DNA of 64,000 nucleotides. Source: CAWGUU01 sp963825765. GTDB lineage: Bacteria > Actinomycetota > Acidimicrobiia > Acidimicrobiales > AC-14. The notes beneath the pieces were generated by a model. That model was not told the origin of the DNA. It was given only the letters and a program-made list of their open reading frames with translations, and ran no database searches. This document shows, piece by piece, positions 33,848 through 42,335 of this stretch. Within the stretch, counting starts at the first letter, position 1. Each line of letters begins with the position of its first letter. The position numbers and the translations under genes are program-made. Location of the stretch: positions 682,001-746,000 of the forward strand of contig CAWGUU010000003.1 of the NCBI GenBank assembly GCA_963825765.1. The letters run 5' to 3'.

Positions 33848-34399
33848 TCAGGCCGGCGTGAGCCGCAGCTGCAGGTCGTCGAGGCGACGCACCAGCGCGT
33901 CGGCGTCGGTGCCGAACAGCCCGGCGATGGCCCTGATGTCGTCGTGGCGGATGGTGAGCACCCGACCGTTGAAGTCCTGCCGCAGCACCTGGATGCTGGA
34001 CAGGTACTTGTGCACCATGTCGAGCTCGGGGTCGGAGTCGAGGCCCTCGAACTTCGACAGGTCGAAGGTGATCTTGCGGGGCGACTGCGAGGCGGCCGAG
34101 CGCTCGGACTGTTCGCCGCCGTTGCCGTCCGGGGTCGAATCGACGACCTCGGTCTCGCGGGGCAGCAGCTGGTCGACCGGCACGTTGTAGAAGTCGGCCA
34201 GGCGCTGAAGCCGGGGCACCGAGATCACCCGCTCGCCGCGCTCGTACGCACCCAGCACCGACGCCTTGAACTCCTGCTCTGAGGCGGCCTCCACTTCCTG
34301 CAGAGACAGCCGCTTCTGCCTGCGTATGGCCCGCAAGCGCTGGCCCACCCGCCTGGCGTAGGTCTGCGCCGGGCCAGTCAGCTCGGTGTCGTCGTCCAC
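33848..34399 (-). CDS. bldD: BldD-like developmental regulator with c-di-GMP-type motif
   Basis: 183 aa. N-terminal XRE helix-turn-helix (GQRLRAIRRQKRLSLQEVE, GAYERGERVISVPRLQRLADFY; residues 18-71), an acidic linker, and a C-terminal domain (about 108-183) that aligns with the Streptomyces BldD effector domain. Streptomyces BldD binds cyclic-di-GMP through RGD-X8-RQDD; here residues 140-154 read RQD-X8-RHDD with the same spacing. So it probably is a c-di-GMP-responsive master regulator, perhaps with altered affinity. The GTG at 34399 follows GGGGAGGAGG; the frame stays open into rsmE only because rsmE is frameshifted. Confidence 0.85.
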   Translation of the reverse strand: MDDDTELTGPAQTYARRVGQRLRAIRRQKRLSLQEVEAASEQEFKASVLGAYERGERVISVPRLQRLADFYNVPVDQLLPRETEVVDSTPDGNGGEQSERSAASQSPRKITFDLSKFEGLDSDPELDMVHKYLSSIQVLRQDFNGRVLTIRHDDIRAIAGLFGTDADALVRRLDDLQLRLTPA

Positions 34400-34503
34400 G
34401 ACCGAGCCTCCTCCCCGTTCACAATTACGGCCGGCAGGGAAGATTATCTCGCTCTCCGTCCCCGCGGCAATCTCGGAGCGTGACAAAAGGCGCTCGCGGG
34501 GTG

Positions 34504-35221
34504 TCAGCGGGGCGACACCACCCCGGCACGAAGGGCGATCAGCAGCGTCCCCGCCGCCAACGCCGCCGTCTCGGTGCGCAGCACGCTCGGGCCCAGCCCC
34601 ACCGTTGGCAGCCCGACCCTCACCTCCTCGACCTCCCAGCCGCCCTCGGGGCCCACCAGCACCAGGGGTGTCGCCAACGAGGGAGGATCGCCACCGGCGA
34701 CCGCCAGGGCCGCGCCTGCCCGCAGGGAGACCGCCGAGAACGGAGCCACGTCCTCCACCACCGGCAGCCGCGAGCGGCGGCTCTGCATTGCCGCCTCCCG
34801 CGCCACCCTCCGCAGGCGCTCGACTGCCGACACCAGCCCGGTCGCCCGTCCAGCGGACCACCGAACGGGCCGCCACCAGCGGCACGACCCTGTCCACGCC
34901 CAGCTCGGTCAGCTTCTGCACCGCCCACTCGGGCCGGTCGCCCTTGGTCGGGGCGAAGGCCACCGTCAGCTCGGGGGCGGCCGGCGCCTCGACCATCACC
35001 TCACCGTCGGGCTCCAGGGCCAGGCCGCCAGCCTTCGACGTCGCGAACCGGCACACCCGCCACCGCCCTGACCCGGCGACGTCGGCGGCCGTCACCACTT
35101 CCCCGGCGCGGAGCCGCAGCACCTTCTCGAGGTGGTGGCGATCCGACGCCGCCAGCTCGGGCAAGTCCACATCGTCGACGAACACGTGGGCCCGGGCCCC
35201 GGCCGCCGCGGGACCACCCAT
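34504..35221 (-). CDS. rsmE: 16S rRNA m3U1498 methyltransferase RsmE, frameshifted
   Basis: The 5' part (ATG 35221) reads AHVFVDDVDLPEL, HHLEKVLRLRAGE and VRWTGDRA, typical RsmE. Near 34837-34842 sense moves to another frame: VSAVERLRRVAREAAMQSRRS, then TPLVLVGPEGGWEVEE and LRTETAAL, the RsmE SPOUT end, stopping at 34504. Removing one G (plus-strand C in the run 34837-34839) rejoins the halves with the normal spacing between the RW and ERLRR motifs. The intact protein would be about 238 aa. It methylates U1498 in 16S rRNA. It lies downstream of dnaJ as in many bacteria. The shift is likely a sequence error, but a real lesion is not excluded. Confidence 0.85.
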
Positions 35222-35227
35222 GCCGGG

Positions 35228-36382
35228 CTACTTGAACGCCGAGCGGACCTTGGCGAAGAAGCCGGTGTCGGCCGGCGCCACCTCTTCGCCGCGGGCGTTG
35301 GCCAGCAGCCGCAGCAGCTCCTCCTGCTCCTTGGAGACGTCGGCGGGGATGTCGACGACCACCTGCACGAGCAGGTCGCCCCGGCTGCCGCCGCCTCCCA
35401 GCCGCGGCACGCCCCGGCCCCGCAGGCGGAAGACCTTGCCGCTCTGGGTGCCCTTGTGGATGACCAGGTCCTCGACCCCGTCGAGCGTCTCGTAGCGGAG
35501 GTGGGCGCCAAGCGCGGCCTGGGTCATGGGCACGTGCAGCTCGTGCACCAGGTCGTTGCCGTGGCGGGCGTAGCGCTCGTCGGGCCGCACCCGGATGTGG
35601 ACGTACAGGTCGCCCGCCGGCCCCCCGCGCGGTCCGGCCGCGCCCAGCCCGGTGATCTTCAGGGTGCGGGTGTCGTCGACGCCGGCCGGCACCTCCACCG
35701 TGTAGGTGCGCTCGTCGGTGCGGCGGCCCTCGCCCCGGCAGGTGTCGCACGGCGACGCGATCTCCTCGCCCATCCCGTTGCAGCGGGGGCAGGGGCTGGC
35801 GCTGACCATCTGCCCGAGGATGGACTGTCGCACCCGCCGGACCTCGCCGGCGCCGCCGCACTGCGCGCACCGCACCGGCGCGGTGCCGGGACGGGCGCCG
35901 CTGCCCGAGCACGTGTGGCAGGCCACCGGCACCCGCATCGTGACCTCGTGGGACGTCCCGAACACAGCTTCCCGGAAGTCGAGGGTGACGGCCACCTCGA
36001 TGTCGTTGCCCCGGGGCGGTCCGGCCGGCCCTCTGGAGCCGCCGCCTCCGCCGAAGGGCGAACCGCCGCCGAAGAACGACTGGAAGATGTCGCCCAGGTT
36101 GACGCCGCCGAACAGGTCCTCGAAGCCGGCGCTGCCCCCTCCGCCACCCGTGCCGCGAAGCCCGTCGGGCCCGAACATGTCGTACCGGCGCCGGCGCTCC
36201 GGGTCGCGAAGGGTCTCGTAGGCGATCGTGACCAGCTTGAACTGTTCCTCGGCATGGGCGTCGCCGTCGTTGGCGTCGGGGTGGAACTCACGGGCCCGGT
36301 TCCGGTAGGCCTTCTTGAGCTCGTCCTCGGTGGCGTCGTGGCTCACGCCGAGCAACTCGTAGAAATCGTCCATCTGGGCCAT
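35228..36382 (-). CDS. dnaJ: Chaperone protein DnaJ
   Basis: 384 aa full-length type I J-protein. J-domain with HPD in REFHPDANDG (residues 5-70), a Gly/Phe-rich region (about 77-118), four zinc motifs CHTCSGSG, CAQCGGAG, CPRCNGMG and CDTCRGEG (about 155-225), and the C-terminal substrate domains. It stimulates DnaK and binds unfolded proteins. The ATG at 36382 is used; a second Met three codons later is possible. It lies 4 bp after hrcA, as in a heat-shock operon; no dnaK or grpE is in the window. Confidence 0.95.
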   Translation of the reverse strand: MAQMDDFYELLGVSHDATEDELKKAYRNRAREFHPDANDGDAHAEEQFKLVTIAYETLRDPERRRRYDMFGPDGLRGTGGGGGSAGFEDLFGGVNLGDIFQSFFGGGSPFGGGGGSRGPAGPPRGNDIEVAVTLDFREAVFGTSHEVTMRVPVACHTCSGSGARPGTAPVRCAQCGGAGEVRRVRQSILGQMVSASPCPRCNGMGEEIASPCDTCRGEGRRTDERTYTVEVPAGVDDTRTLKITGLGAAGPRGGPAGDLYVHIRVRPDERYARHGNDLVHELHVPMTQAALGAHLRYETLDGVEDLVIHKGTQSGKVFRLRGRGVPRLGGGGSRGDLLVQVVVDIPADVSKEQEELLRLLANARGEEVAPADTGFFAKVRSAFK

Positions 36383-36386
36383 CGGG

Positions 36387-37394
36387 TCAGCTCTCGCTCA
36401 GGTGGCGGCCGAGCCGCTGGCCCACGACCGCGACCGCGGCCATCGCCTGGGGGTAGTTCATGCGGGTAGGCCCGAGCACGCCGATGGTGCCGGTGCGCAG
36501 GCCGCCGACCTCGTAGGGGGCGACGACCACCGAGCACTCGGCCAGCGACTCGACGCCGTGCTCGGACCCGATGACGACCTTGAGGCGATTGTCGCTCAGC
36601 GCCTCCTGGAGCAGGGTGACCAGCACGTACTGCTGCTCGAGGATGGTGAGGACCCGCCGGACGGTGGCCACGGCCTCGAACGTGGCCGCCATCTGGGAGG
36701 CCCCGCCCACGTAGACCTGCTCTGCCTCGTGCTTGTGGCAGTCGAGCAGGGCGCTGCGAGCGGCGGTGGTCAGGGCGTCGGTGCGCTCGTCGCCGGAGGC
36801 CGGCATCGGTCGGTCGTCGACAACCGGCAACCCCACCAGATGGGCGGCCAGGTGGGCGCCGGCTGCCGCCAGCCGCTCGTTCGCGGCCTCCTCGGTGAGC
36901 TCGATGGTGGCCTTCTCCACTGCACCGGTGGACAGGACGGCGACGACCAGCGCCACCCGGGCGCCAAGGCCCACGATCTGCACGGACCGCACGGTGGCGT
37001 CCTCGTGGCCGGGGGCGACGACGACGGCGGCGTAATGGGTGAGGTTGGAGAGCAGGCGGCTGGTGTCGTGCAGCATCTCCTCGATCTGGCCGTGGGCCTG
37101 GGTGAAGAACGACTGCACCTGCTGCTTGTGGGCCGGCTCCAGCGCCGGCTGGGGGGAGCTGATGGTGTCGACGAAGAACCGGTAGCCCTTGTCGGTGGGG
37201 ATACGGCCGGCGCTGGTGTGGGGGTGGGCGAGAAAACCCTCCCGCTCGAGCACCGCCATCTCGTTGCGGACGGTGGCCGGCGACACCCCGAGGTTCCGCG
37301 TGCGCGCCAGGTGGGCCGATCCCACCGGTTGGGCGGTCTCGATGTACTCCTGTACGACGGCCCGGAGGATGGCCGACTTGCGCTCGTCGAGCAT
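36387..37394 (-). CDS. hrcA: Heat-inducible transcription repressor HrcA
   Basis: 335 aa. N-terminal winged helix (AILRAVVQEYIETAQPVGS and GVSPATVRNEMAVLEREGFL, HPHTSAGRIPTDKGYRFFVD) followed by the GAF-like HrcA domain ending GTIGVLGPTRMNYPQAMAAV. HrcA represses chaperone genes through CIRCE palindromes. I see no CIRCE (TTAGCACTC-N9-GAGTGCTAA) before hrcA or dnaJ in this window. The ATG at 37394 gives a standard N-terminus (MLDERKSAIL). Confidence 0.94.
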   Translation of the reverse strand: MLDERKSAILRAVVQEYIETAQPVGSAHLARTRNLGVSPATVRNEMAVLEREGFLAHPHTSAGRIPTDKGYRFFVDTISSPQPALEPAHKQQVQSFFTQAHGQIEEMLHDTSRLLSNLTHYAAVVVAPGHEDATVRSVQIVGLGARVALVVAVLSTGAVEKATIELTEEAANERLAAAGAHLAAHLVGLPVVDDRPMPASGDERTDALTTAARSALLDCHKHEAEQVYVGGASQMAATFEAVATVRRVLTILEQQYVLVTLLQEALSDNRLKVVIGSEHGVESLAECSVVVAPYEVGGLRTGTIGVLGPTRMNYPQAMAAVAVVGQRLGRHLSES

Positions 37395-37405
37395 TGTGAC
37401 AGTCG

Positions 37406-37411
37406 ATGATA
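37406..37411 (-). promoter_or_regulatory. Candidate -10 box for hrcA-dnaJ
   Basis: On the minus strand TATCAT lies 11 bases before the hrcA ATG (37394), which would give a 5' leader of only about 5 bases. No -35 is clear. The gap to the divergent bioA gene is only 45 bp. Confidence 0.4.
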
Positions 37412-37439
37412 CCGATGCCGAGGTGCGAGGATTGGGCCC

Positions 37440-38720
37440 GTGCCGTCCGGCGAACGTGACGAATGGGCCCGGCGGGACGCGGCGGTGGTGTGGCACGGCT
37501 TCACGCCGATGGACGAATACGCCGGCTCGGAGCCCGTGATCGTGGACCGGGCCGAGGGCCACGAGCTGATCGACGTCGATGGCAACCGCTACCTGGACGC
37601 CATCTCGTCACTGTGGGTCGGCACCCTGGGCCACCGCGTTCCCGAGCTGGACGAGGCTGTGCGGGACCAGCTCGACCGGGTGGCCCACTCGACCATGCTG
37701 GGCCACGGCAACCGGGTGGTGATCGAGCTGGCCGAGGCCCTGGCCGCCCTCGTACCCGTCGACGACCCCCACGTGCTGTTCGCCGGGGACGGCGCCTCGG
37801 CGCTGGAGCAGGCGCTCAAGATCGCCTTCCAGTATTGGGTCAACGTGGGGGAACCGGCCCGCAACCGGTTCCTCGCCTTCGCCGGCGCCTACCACGGCGA
37901 CACCGTCGGAGCCCTGTCCCTGGGAGACGGCGGCCTGGGGGCCGGGGTGTTCGACCCGCTCCGGTTTCCCGTACTCAGGGCACCCGGCTTCGACGAGGAT
38001 CCCGACTTCAAGGTGGCCGTCGACATGGTCGCCGAGCACGCCGGTGAGCTGGCGGCGGTGGTCTTGGAGCCGCTGGTGCAGGGGGCGGCGGGCATGCGCA
38101 TGGCCCCGGCGGCGTCGTTCTCCCGCCTGGGACGGGCGTGCGCCGACGCCGGCGTCCTGTTGGTGTTCGACGAGGTGGCCACCGGCTTCGGCCGCACCGG
38201 AACGCTGTTCGCGGCCGAGCAGTGCGGCGTGCGGCCCGATCTCCTGTGCCTGGGGAAGGGCCTCACCGCCGGGTACCTGGCCATGGCCGCCACGGTGGCG
38301 TCGGGCCGGGTGTTCGACGCCTTCGGCGAGCGGGGCAAGCACCTTGCCCACGGGCACTCCTACGGGGGCAACGCCTTGGCGGCCGCCGTCGCCCTCCGCC
38401 ACCTGCGCCTGATCGAGGAACGGGACGTCCTGGCCAACGTGGGCGCGAGATCGGAACAGCTGCGGGTCCTGCTGGACCGGCGGGTGGCGCCGCTCGCCGG
38501 CGTGGGTGAGGTGCGGGTGACCGGCCTGATGGCGGGCGTCGACGTGACGCCGGCCATCAGCCCGGGCAATCGGGGTCGGGAGGTGTGCGCGGCGGCGACC
38601 GCGGCGGGCGTCCTGTTGCGCCCGCTGGGCGACACCGTCGTGCTCATGCCGCCCCTCACCATCACAGCCACTGAGATCGAGCGCATCGTCGACGTGCTGG
38701 CCATGGCCATTGGTGACTAG
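37440..38720 (+). CDS. bioA: Adenosylmethionine-8-amino-7-oxononanoate aminotransferase
   Basis: 426 aa class-III PLP aminotransferase that makes 7,8-diaminopelargonate (DAPA) from KAPA with SAM as amino donor. Seen: GNRYLDAISSLWVGTLGH near the N-terminus, SALEQALKIAFQYW, AGAYHGDTVGALSLGD, LVFDEVATGFGRTGTLFAAE and the PLP lysine in LCLGKGLTAGYLAMAATVAS (about Lys273). The SLWV and YHGDT segments separate BioA from ornithine-type aminotransferases. First gene of bioA-bioF-bioD; its end overlaps bioF. Confidence 0.93.
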   Translation: MPSGERDEWARRDAAVVWHGFTPMDEYAGSEPVIVDRAEGHELIDVDGNRYLDAISSLWVGTLGHRVPELDEAVRDQLDRVAHSTMLGHGNRVVIELAEALAALVPVDDPHVLFAGDGASALEQALKIAFQYWVNVGEPARNRFLAFAGAYHGDTVGALSLGDGGLGAGVFDPLRFPVLRAPGFDEDPDFKVAVDMVAEHAGELAAVVLEPLVQGAAGMRMAPAASFSRLGRACADAGVLLVFDEVATGFGRTGTLFAAEQCGVRPDLLCLGKGLTAGYLAMAATVASGRVFDAFGERGKHLAHGHSYGGNALAAAVALRHLRLIEERDVLANVGARSEQLRVLLDRRVAPLAGVGEVRVTGLMAGVDVTPAISPGNRGREVCAAATAAGVLLRPLGDTVVLMPPLTITATEIERIVDVLAMAIGD

Positions 38721-39786
38721 CTGGGCCGGCTGGGCCGACGAGCAGGGCGCAGCCATCGCCGCCGCCGGCCGGTGGCGGCAGGTGCGGGACGTCGAGGGGC
38801 CGCCGTCGGCCACGTTCGCCTCCAACGACTACCTGGGTCTCTCCCAGCACCCGACGGTTGTGGCCGCCGCCCACGCCGCTCTCGACAGATGGGGCACCGG
38901 ATCGGGCGCGGCCCGGCTGGTGGTGGGCTCCCGGGCGGTGCACTCGGAGCTGGAGGCCGGGCTGGCCGCATGGAAGGCGACGCAGGCCGCCCTGCTGTTC
39001 CCCACCGGCTACGCCGCCAACCTCGGCGTGCTCACCACCTTCGGTGTCGAGGGCGCCCGCATCCTCAGCGACGAGCGCAACCACGCGTCGATCGTCGACG
39101 GCTGCCGACTGGCCCGGGCGACGGCGGTGGTCTTCCGCCATGCCGACCTCGACCACGTGGCCAAGCTCCTCGCCGACGGTGGTCCCACGGTCGTCGTCAC
39201 CGACACCGTCTTCTCCATGGACGGCGACGAGGCGCCGGTCGCCGGCCTGGCCGGGCTGTGCCGCGAGCATGGTGCCCTGCTGGTGCTGGACGAGGCCCAC
39301 GCCGTGCTCGGCCCCCACCCCGACCTCGACGGTGTCGAGCACCTGCGGGTGGGCACGCTCTCCAAGGCGCTCGGCTCGGTGGGAGGCTTCGTCGCCGGTT
39401 CCCGGTCGTTCGTCGACCTGCTGGTCAACCGGGCCCGCCCGTTCGTCTTCACCACCGCTCCCGCCCCTGCCGACGCCGCCGCCGCCCTGGCCGCCTTGCG
39501 GATCCTGCGCTCGGCCGAGGGCGAGAGGCTGGTCGCCAAGCTGCGGGGCCACGTCGAGCGGGTGAGGCCTGGCCACCCGTCGCCCATCGTGCCGGTGATC
39601 CTGGGCGACGAGGAGGCGGCCCTGGACGCGGCGGCCACCCTGGCGGCCAAAGGAATCGTCGTGCCCGCCATCCGTCCACCGACGGTGCCACCTGGCACGT
39701 CGCGGCTGCGGGTCAGCCTGTCGGCCGCCCATACCGACGAGCAGGTCACCGCCCTGATCGAGGCGCTTCATGCCCTCACGGCCTGA
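38710..39786 (+). CDS. bioF: 8-amino-7-oxononanoate synthase
   Basis: 358 aa PLP enzyme that condenses pimeloyl thioester with alanine to give KAPA. Motifs: FASNDYLGLSQHP, GTGSGAARLVVGS, ALLFPTGYAANLGVL, DERNHASIVDGCRLARA, LLVLDEAHAVLG and the PLP lysine in GTLSKALGSVGGF (about Lys219). The TTG at 38710 and the GTG next to it (38713) are both possible starts; both overlap bioA. Confidence 0.93.
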   Translation: MVTSWAGWADEQGAAIAAAGRWRQVRDVEGPPSATFASNDYLGLSQHPTVVAAAHAALDRWGTGSGAARLVVGSRAVHSELEAGLAAWKATQAALLFPTGYAANLGVLTTFGVEGARILSDERNHASIVDGCRLARATAVVFRHADLDHVAKLLADGGPTVVVTDTVFSMDGDEAPVAGLAGLCREHGALLVLDEAHAVLGPHPDLDGVEHLRVGTLSKALGSVGGFVAGSRSFVDLLVNRARPFVFTTAPAPADAAAALAALRILRSAEGERLVAKLRGHVERVRPGHPSPIVPVILGDEEAALDAAATLAAKGIVVPAIRPPTVPPGTSRLRVSLSAAHTDEQVTALIEALHALTA

Positions 39787-40450
39787 ACGCCTGGTCGTGG
39801 TCCTCGGGACGGCCACTGGCGTGGGCAAGACATGGGTCGCGGCCGCGCTGCTCCGAACCCTGCGTGACGCCGGCGTCTGCGCTGTCGGCCGCAAGCCCGT
39901 TCAGTCCTTCGCGCCCGATGACGCCACCACCGACGCCCACGTCCTCGCCGCCGGCGAAGCACCGGAGGACGTCTGTCCGCCCCATCGCTGGTACGAGGTG
40001 GCCATGGCCCCGCCCATGGCCGCGGACGCACTCGGCCGACCGCCCTTCGCGGTGGACGACCTGGTGGCCGAGCTGGCCTGGCCACCCGGGACAAGGGTCG
40101 GCGTCGTCGAGACCGTCGGTGGCCCCCGCTCGCCCATCGCGGCCGACGGCGACAGCCTCGGCTTGGCTGCCGCCCTCGACCCCGACCTGCTCGTCCTCGT
40201 GGCCGACGCCGGTCTGGGCGCCGTCAACGCCGTCCGGTTGTCGGCGGCGGCGACGGCCGCGGTCGGCCGGCCGATCGCCGTGTTCCTCAACCGCTACGGG
40301 GAAAGGGACCCCGACCGGCGGAACCTCGACTGGCTACGGCGCGACGGCTACCACGTGGTCACCACCGTCGCCGACCTCGCTCAGGTCGCCGCCACCGCGA
40401 CCCGGGCCACGACGGCGTCGTCACCGGTGGCCGGCTCCATGCCCTTGTAG
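39770..40450 (+). CDS. bioD: ATP-dependent dethiobiotin synthetase
   Basis: 226 aa. P-loop GTATGVGKTWVAAALLR (residues 13-29), RKPVQSFAPDD, VVETVGGPRSPIAADGD, and ADAGLGAVNAVRLS, the BioD pattern. It forms the ureido ring of dethiobiotin from DAPA, CO2 and ATP. The start overlaps bioF by 17 bases. The last 70 bases overlap the end of the convergent delta-60 lipoprotein gene, an unusually long antiparallel coding overlap. bioB is not in the window. Confidence 0.93.
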   Translation: MPSRPERLVVVLGTATGVGKTWVAAALLRTLRDAGVCAVGRKPVQSFAPDDATTDAHVLAAGEAPEDVCPPHRWYEVAMAPPMAADALGRPPFAVDDLVAELAWPPGTRVGVVETVGGPRSPIAADGDSLGLAAALDPDLLVLVADAGLGAVNAVRLSAAATAAVGRPIAVFLNRYGERDPDRRNLDWLRRDGYHVVTTVADLAQVAATATRATTASSPVAGSMPL

Positions 40451-41820
40451 CCGGTGACGATGGCGTGCTTGCCGTCGGGCGTGAGGGCGACACCGAAGAA
40501 CGAGTCGGCGGGCCCGCCCAGGTCGACCTGAAGGGTGCCCCCCGTGCCGAAGCTCGGATCGAGGACGCCGTTCTTGTCGAGGAGGACGAGCATGGCGTTG
40601 ATGTTGGTCGCGTCGGGCTTGCCGCTCCCGGCGATGAGAATCCGGCCGTCGGGCAGTGTCACCAGGTCACGACCGCGGTCGTCCTCGCCGGCGATGTTGA
40701 CCCGCACCAGGCCGTCGGTGCCGAAGGTCTTGTCCCACTGGCCGCTGGCGGTGAACCGGGCGGCGATCAGGTCGACCTTCTCGTCCGCCGTCGCCCGCCC
40801 GTAGCCGGTGATGACGTAGTTGTCGCCCTGCATCCCTACCTCGTAGGCCTCGGCCACGGCCGGCAGCAGGGTCTCCCCGGCGACCCCGCCCTTCCCGAAG
40901 GACTGGTCGAGGGAGCCGTCGGGCGTCAGTCGCACGAGGACCGGGTGGACCACCGGCGGCGTGGCCGTGGTGCGGGTGTAGCCGGAGATGACGACCTTGC
41001 CGTCGGGCTGCACCAGAGCCTGGCGGGGGCTCTCGTGGCCCCCCGCCACGTCGACGGTGAGCACGCCGCCGGTGCCGAAGGTCGGGTCGAGGGCGCCGTC
41101 GGCCGTGAAGCGCATGATGGCGAAGTCGGCGTCGGTGCGCCCCTCCCCCTTGGCCGGCGCCGTCCCGACCGCAAGGAGCTTGTCGTCGGGCAGGACGGTG
41201 AGGCCGTACATGGTGTCGCCCACCACGCTGTTGGTGGTGGACGTCGACCCTGCCGCGGGAGGCAGGATCAGGCCGGTGCTCAGGTCGACCTTGGTGGTGC
41301 CACCGGTTCCGAACGAGGCGTCGAGCTTTCCGGCGCTGTCGAAGCGGGTGACGGCGATGTCGGTGTCGCGGGCGGCATCACCGTCGGCCTTTGGGTCGTG
41401 CTCGAACGGGCCGGCCACGACGACCTTGCCGGTCGACTGGACCGCCACCCCGCGGGACAGCTCGGCGGTCTTGCCGCCGACGGCCACGTTGACCGTGGCG
41501 AGGCCGTTGTCCGCGAACGTGGGGTCGAGCGTGCCGTCCGCCTTGATCCGGCCGACGGTCATGGCCTGGTCACCACCGGGGGCCACGAAACCTACGCCGT
41601 AGATCTTGCCGTCCTTGCCGATGGTCACCGACAGGAACCGGTCCCCTTCGGAGGCCGACAGCGGTGTCGACGCCACCCCGGCTTTGCCGAAGCCCGCGTC
41701 GAGGCCGGCAATGGCGAACGTCCCGGTACCGGCCGCCGGGCCGGCCGCCTTGTCGTCGTCCGACCCACAGCCGGCCAGGGCGAGGGCCCCGACCAGCAGC
41801 ACTCCTGCCATCCGCTTCAC
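40381..41820 (-). CDS. Delta-60 repeat lipoprotein (beta-propeller-like)
   Basis: 479 aa. Signal peptide with lipobox (MKRMAGVLLVGALALAGC, Cys18). The mature part carries at least six delta-60 repeats, each ending with a block like DGTLDPTFADNGLA, AGKLDASFGTGGTTKV, DGALDPTFGTGGVLTV, DGSLDQSFGKGGVAG, SGQWDKTFGTDGLVRV or NGVLDPSFGTGGTLQV. Such repeats build a surface beta-propeller of unknown ligand. The GTG at 41820 follows GAAGGAG. The upstream gap holds a strong dyad. Confidence 0.85.
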   Translation of the reverse strand: MKRMAGVLLVGALALAGCGSDDDKAAGPAAGTGTFAIAGLDAGFGKAGVASTPLSASEGDRFLSVTIGKDGKIYGVGFVAPGGDQAMTVGRIKADGTLDPTFADNGLATVNVAVGGKTAELSRGVAVQSTGKVVVAGPFEHDPKADGDAARDTDIAVTRFDSAGKLDASFGTGGTTKVDLSTGLILPPAAGSTSTTNSVVGDTMYGLTVLPDDKLLAVGTAPAKGEGRTDADFAIMRFTADGALDPTFGTGGVLTVDVAGGHESPRQALVQPDGKVVISGYTRTTATPPVVHPVLVRLTPDGSLDQSFGKGGVAGETLLPAVAEAYEVGMQGDNYVITGYGRATADEKVDLIAARFTASGQWDKTFGTDGLVRVNIAGEDDRGRDLVTLPDGRILIAGSGKPDATNINAMLVLLDKNGVLDPSFGTGGTLQVDLGGPADSFFGVALTPDGKHAIVTGYKGMEPATGDDAVVARVAVAAT

Positions 41821-41830
41821 GAGGCACTCC

Positions 41831-41876
41831 TTCGGTTTACCTACACCTGATTATTAGGTGCACCTTCTAAACCGAA
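41831..41876. promoter_or_regulatory. 46-bp nested dyad upstream of the delta-60 gene
   Basis: TTCGGTTTA (41831-41839) and TAAACCGAA (41868-41876) are a perfect 9-base outer inverted repeat. Inside lie CACCT-N7-AGGTG and the palindrome AGGTGCACCT (41856-41865). It is an AT-rich island in a GC-rich genome, directly before the lipoprotein start, so it looks like an operator overlapping a promoter. The left arm ends near the ribosome site. Confidence 0.6.
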
Positions 41877-41915
41877 TCAGGTCGACCTGTCAAGCGGGGT
41901 GGCAGCCGTCAAGCG

Positions 41916-42335
41916 TCAGCTGTAGAACTCGTCGTAGGCGCGCTGGTCGTTGTAGAGGAACCACGACTCCGTGAACCTGCCCTCGTCGTTGACCTTGAAC
42001 GCCATGATCCCCTTGGAGTCGAGGGACTCGCCCGCCCGCTCCGCCGTCCCGTGCCAGAACATGACGGCGTGGCCGTCGGCGCCGATCACGTCGTCCATGA
42101 CGAGCCGCATCGAACCGCCGGTGATCTCCATCAGCTTGTAGAAGAACCCGGTGATCGCCTCTCGGCCGCGGTAGTTGCCGCTGACCAGGTTGTCGCCCGG
42201 TACCCGGTACACGGCGTCGTCGGTGCACGTGCCGAGCGCGGTCTCGAGGTCACCGGCCTGGACCGCGTCCATGAGCGAAAGCACCAGCGTGGCGTTGGGG
42301 TGCTCGCCAGTCGGATTTCCTGTCGGGTCGCTCAT
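41916..42335 (-). CDS. SnoaL-like/NTF2-fold protein
   Basis: 139 aa. Pattern of the SnoaL-like family: NATLVLSLMDAVQAGDLETALGTC at the N-terminal helices, DDAVYRVPGDNLVSGNYRGREAI, FFYKLMEITGG, then strands ending in FTESWFLYNDQRAYDEFYS. Such small cone-shaped proteins include ketosteroid isomerase- and polyketide cyclase-like enzymes. The substrate is not deducible. Its start overlaps the stop of the paralogue upstream by 4 bases. Confidence 0.8.
   Translation of the reverse strand: MSDPTGNPTGEHPNATLVLSLMDAVQAGDLETALGTCTDDAVYRVPGDNLVSGNYRGREAITGFFYKLMEITGGSMRLVMDDVIGADGHAVMFWHGTAERAGESLDSKGIMAFKVNDEGRFTESWFLYNDQRAYDEFYS

Noticed and set aside
33848..35221. A 457-codon frame that would fuse RsmE N-terminus with BldD
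   Set aside because: The middle (about 34400-34840) is Gly/Arg nonsense; the fusion comes from the rsmE frameshift.
35228..37394. CIRCE operator for HrcA
   Set aside because: I looked upstream of hrcA and dnaJ for TTAGCACTC-N9-GAGTGCTAA and found no convincing copy.
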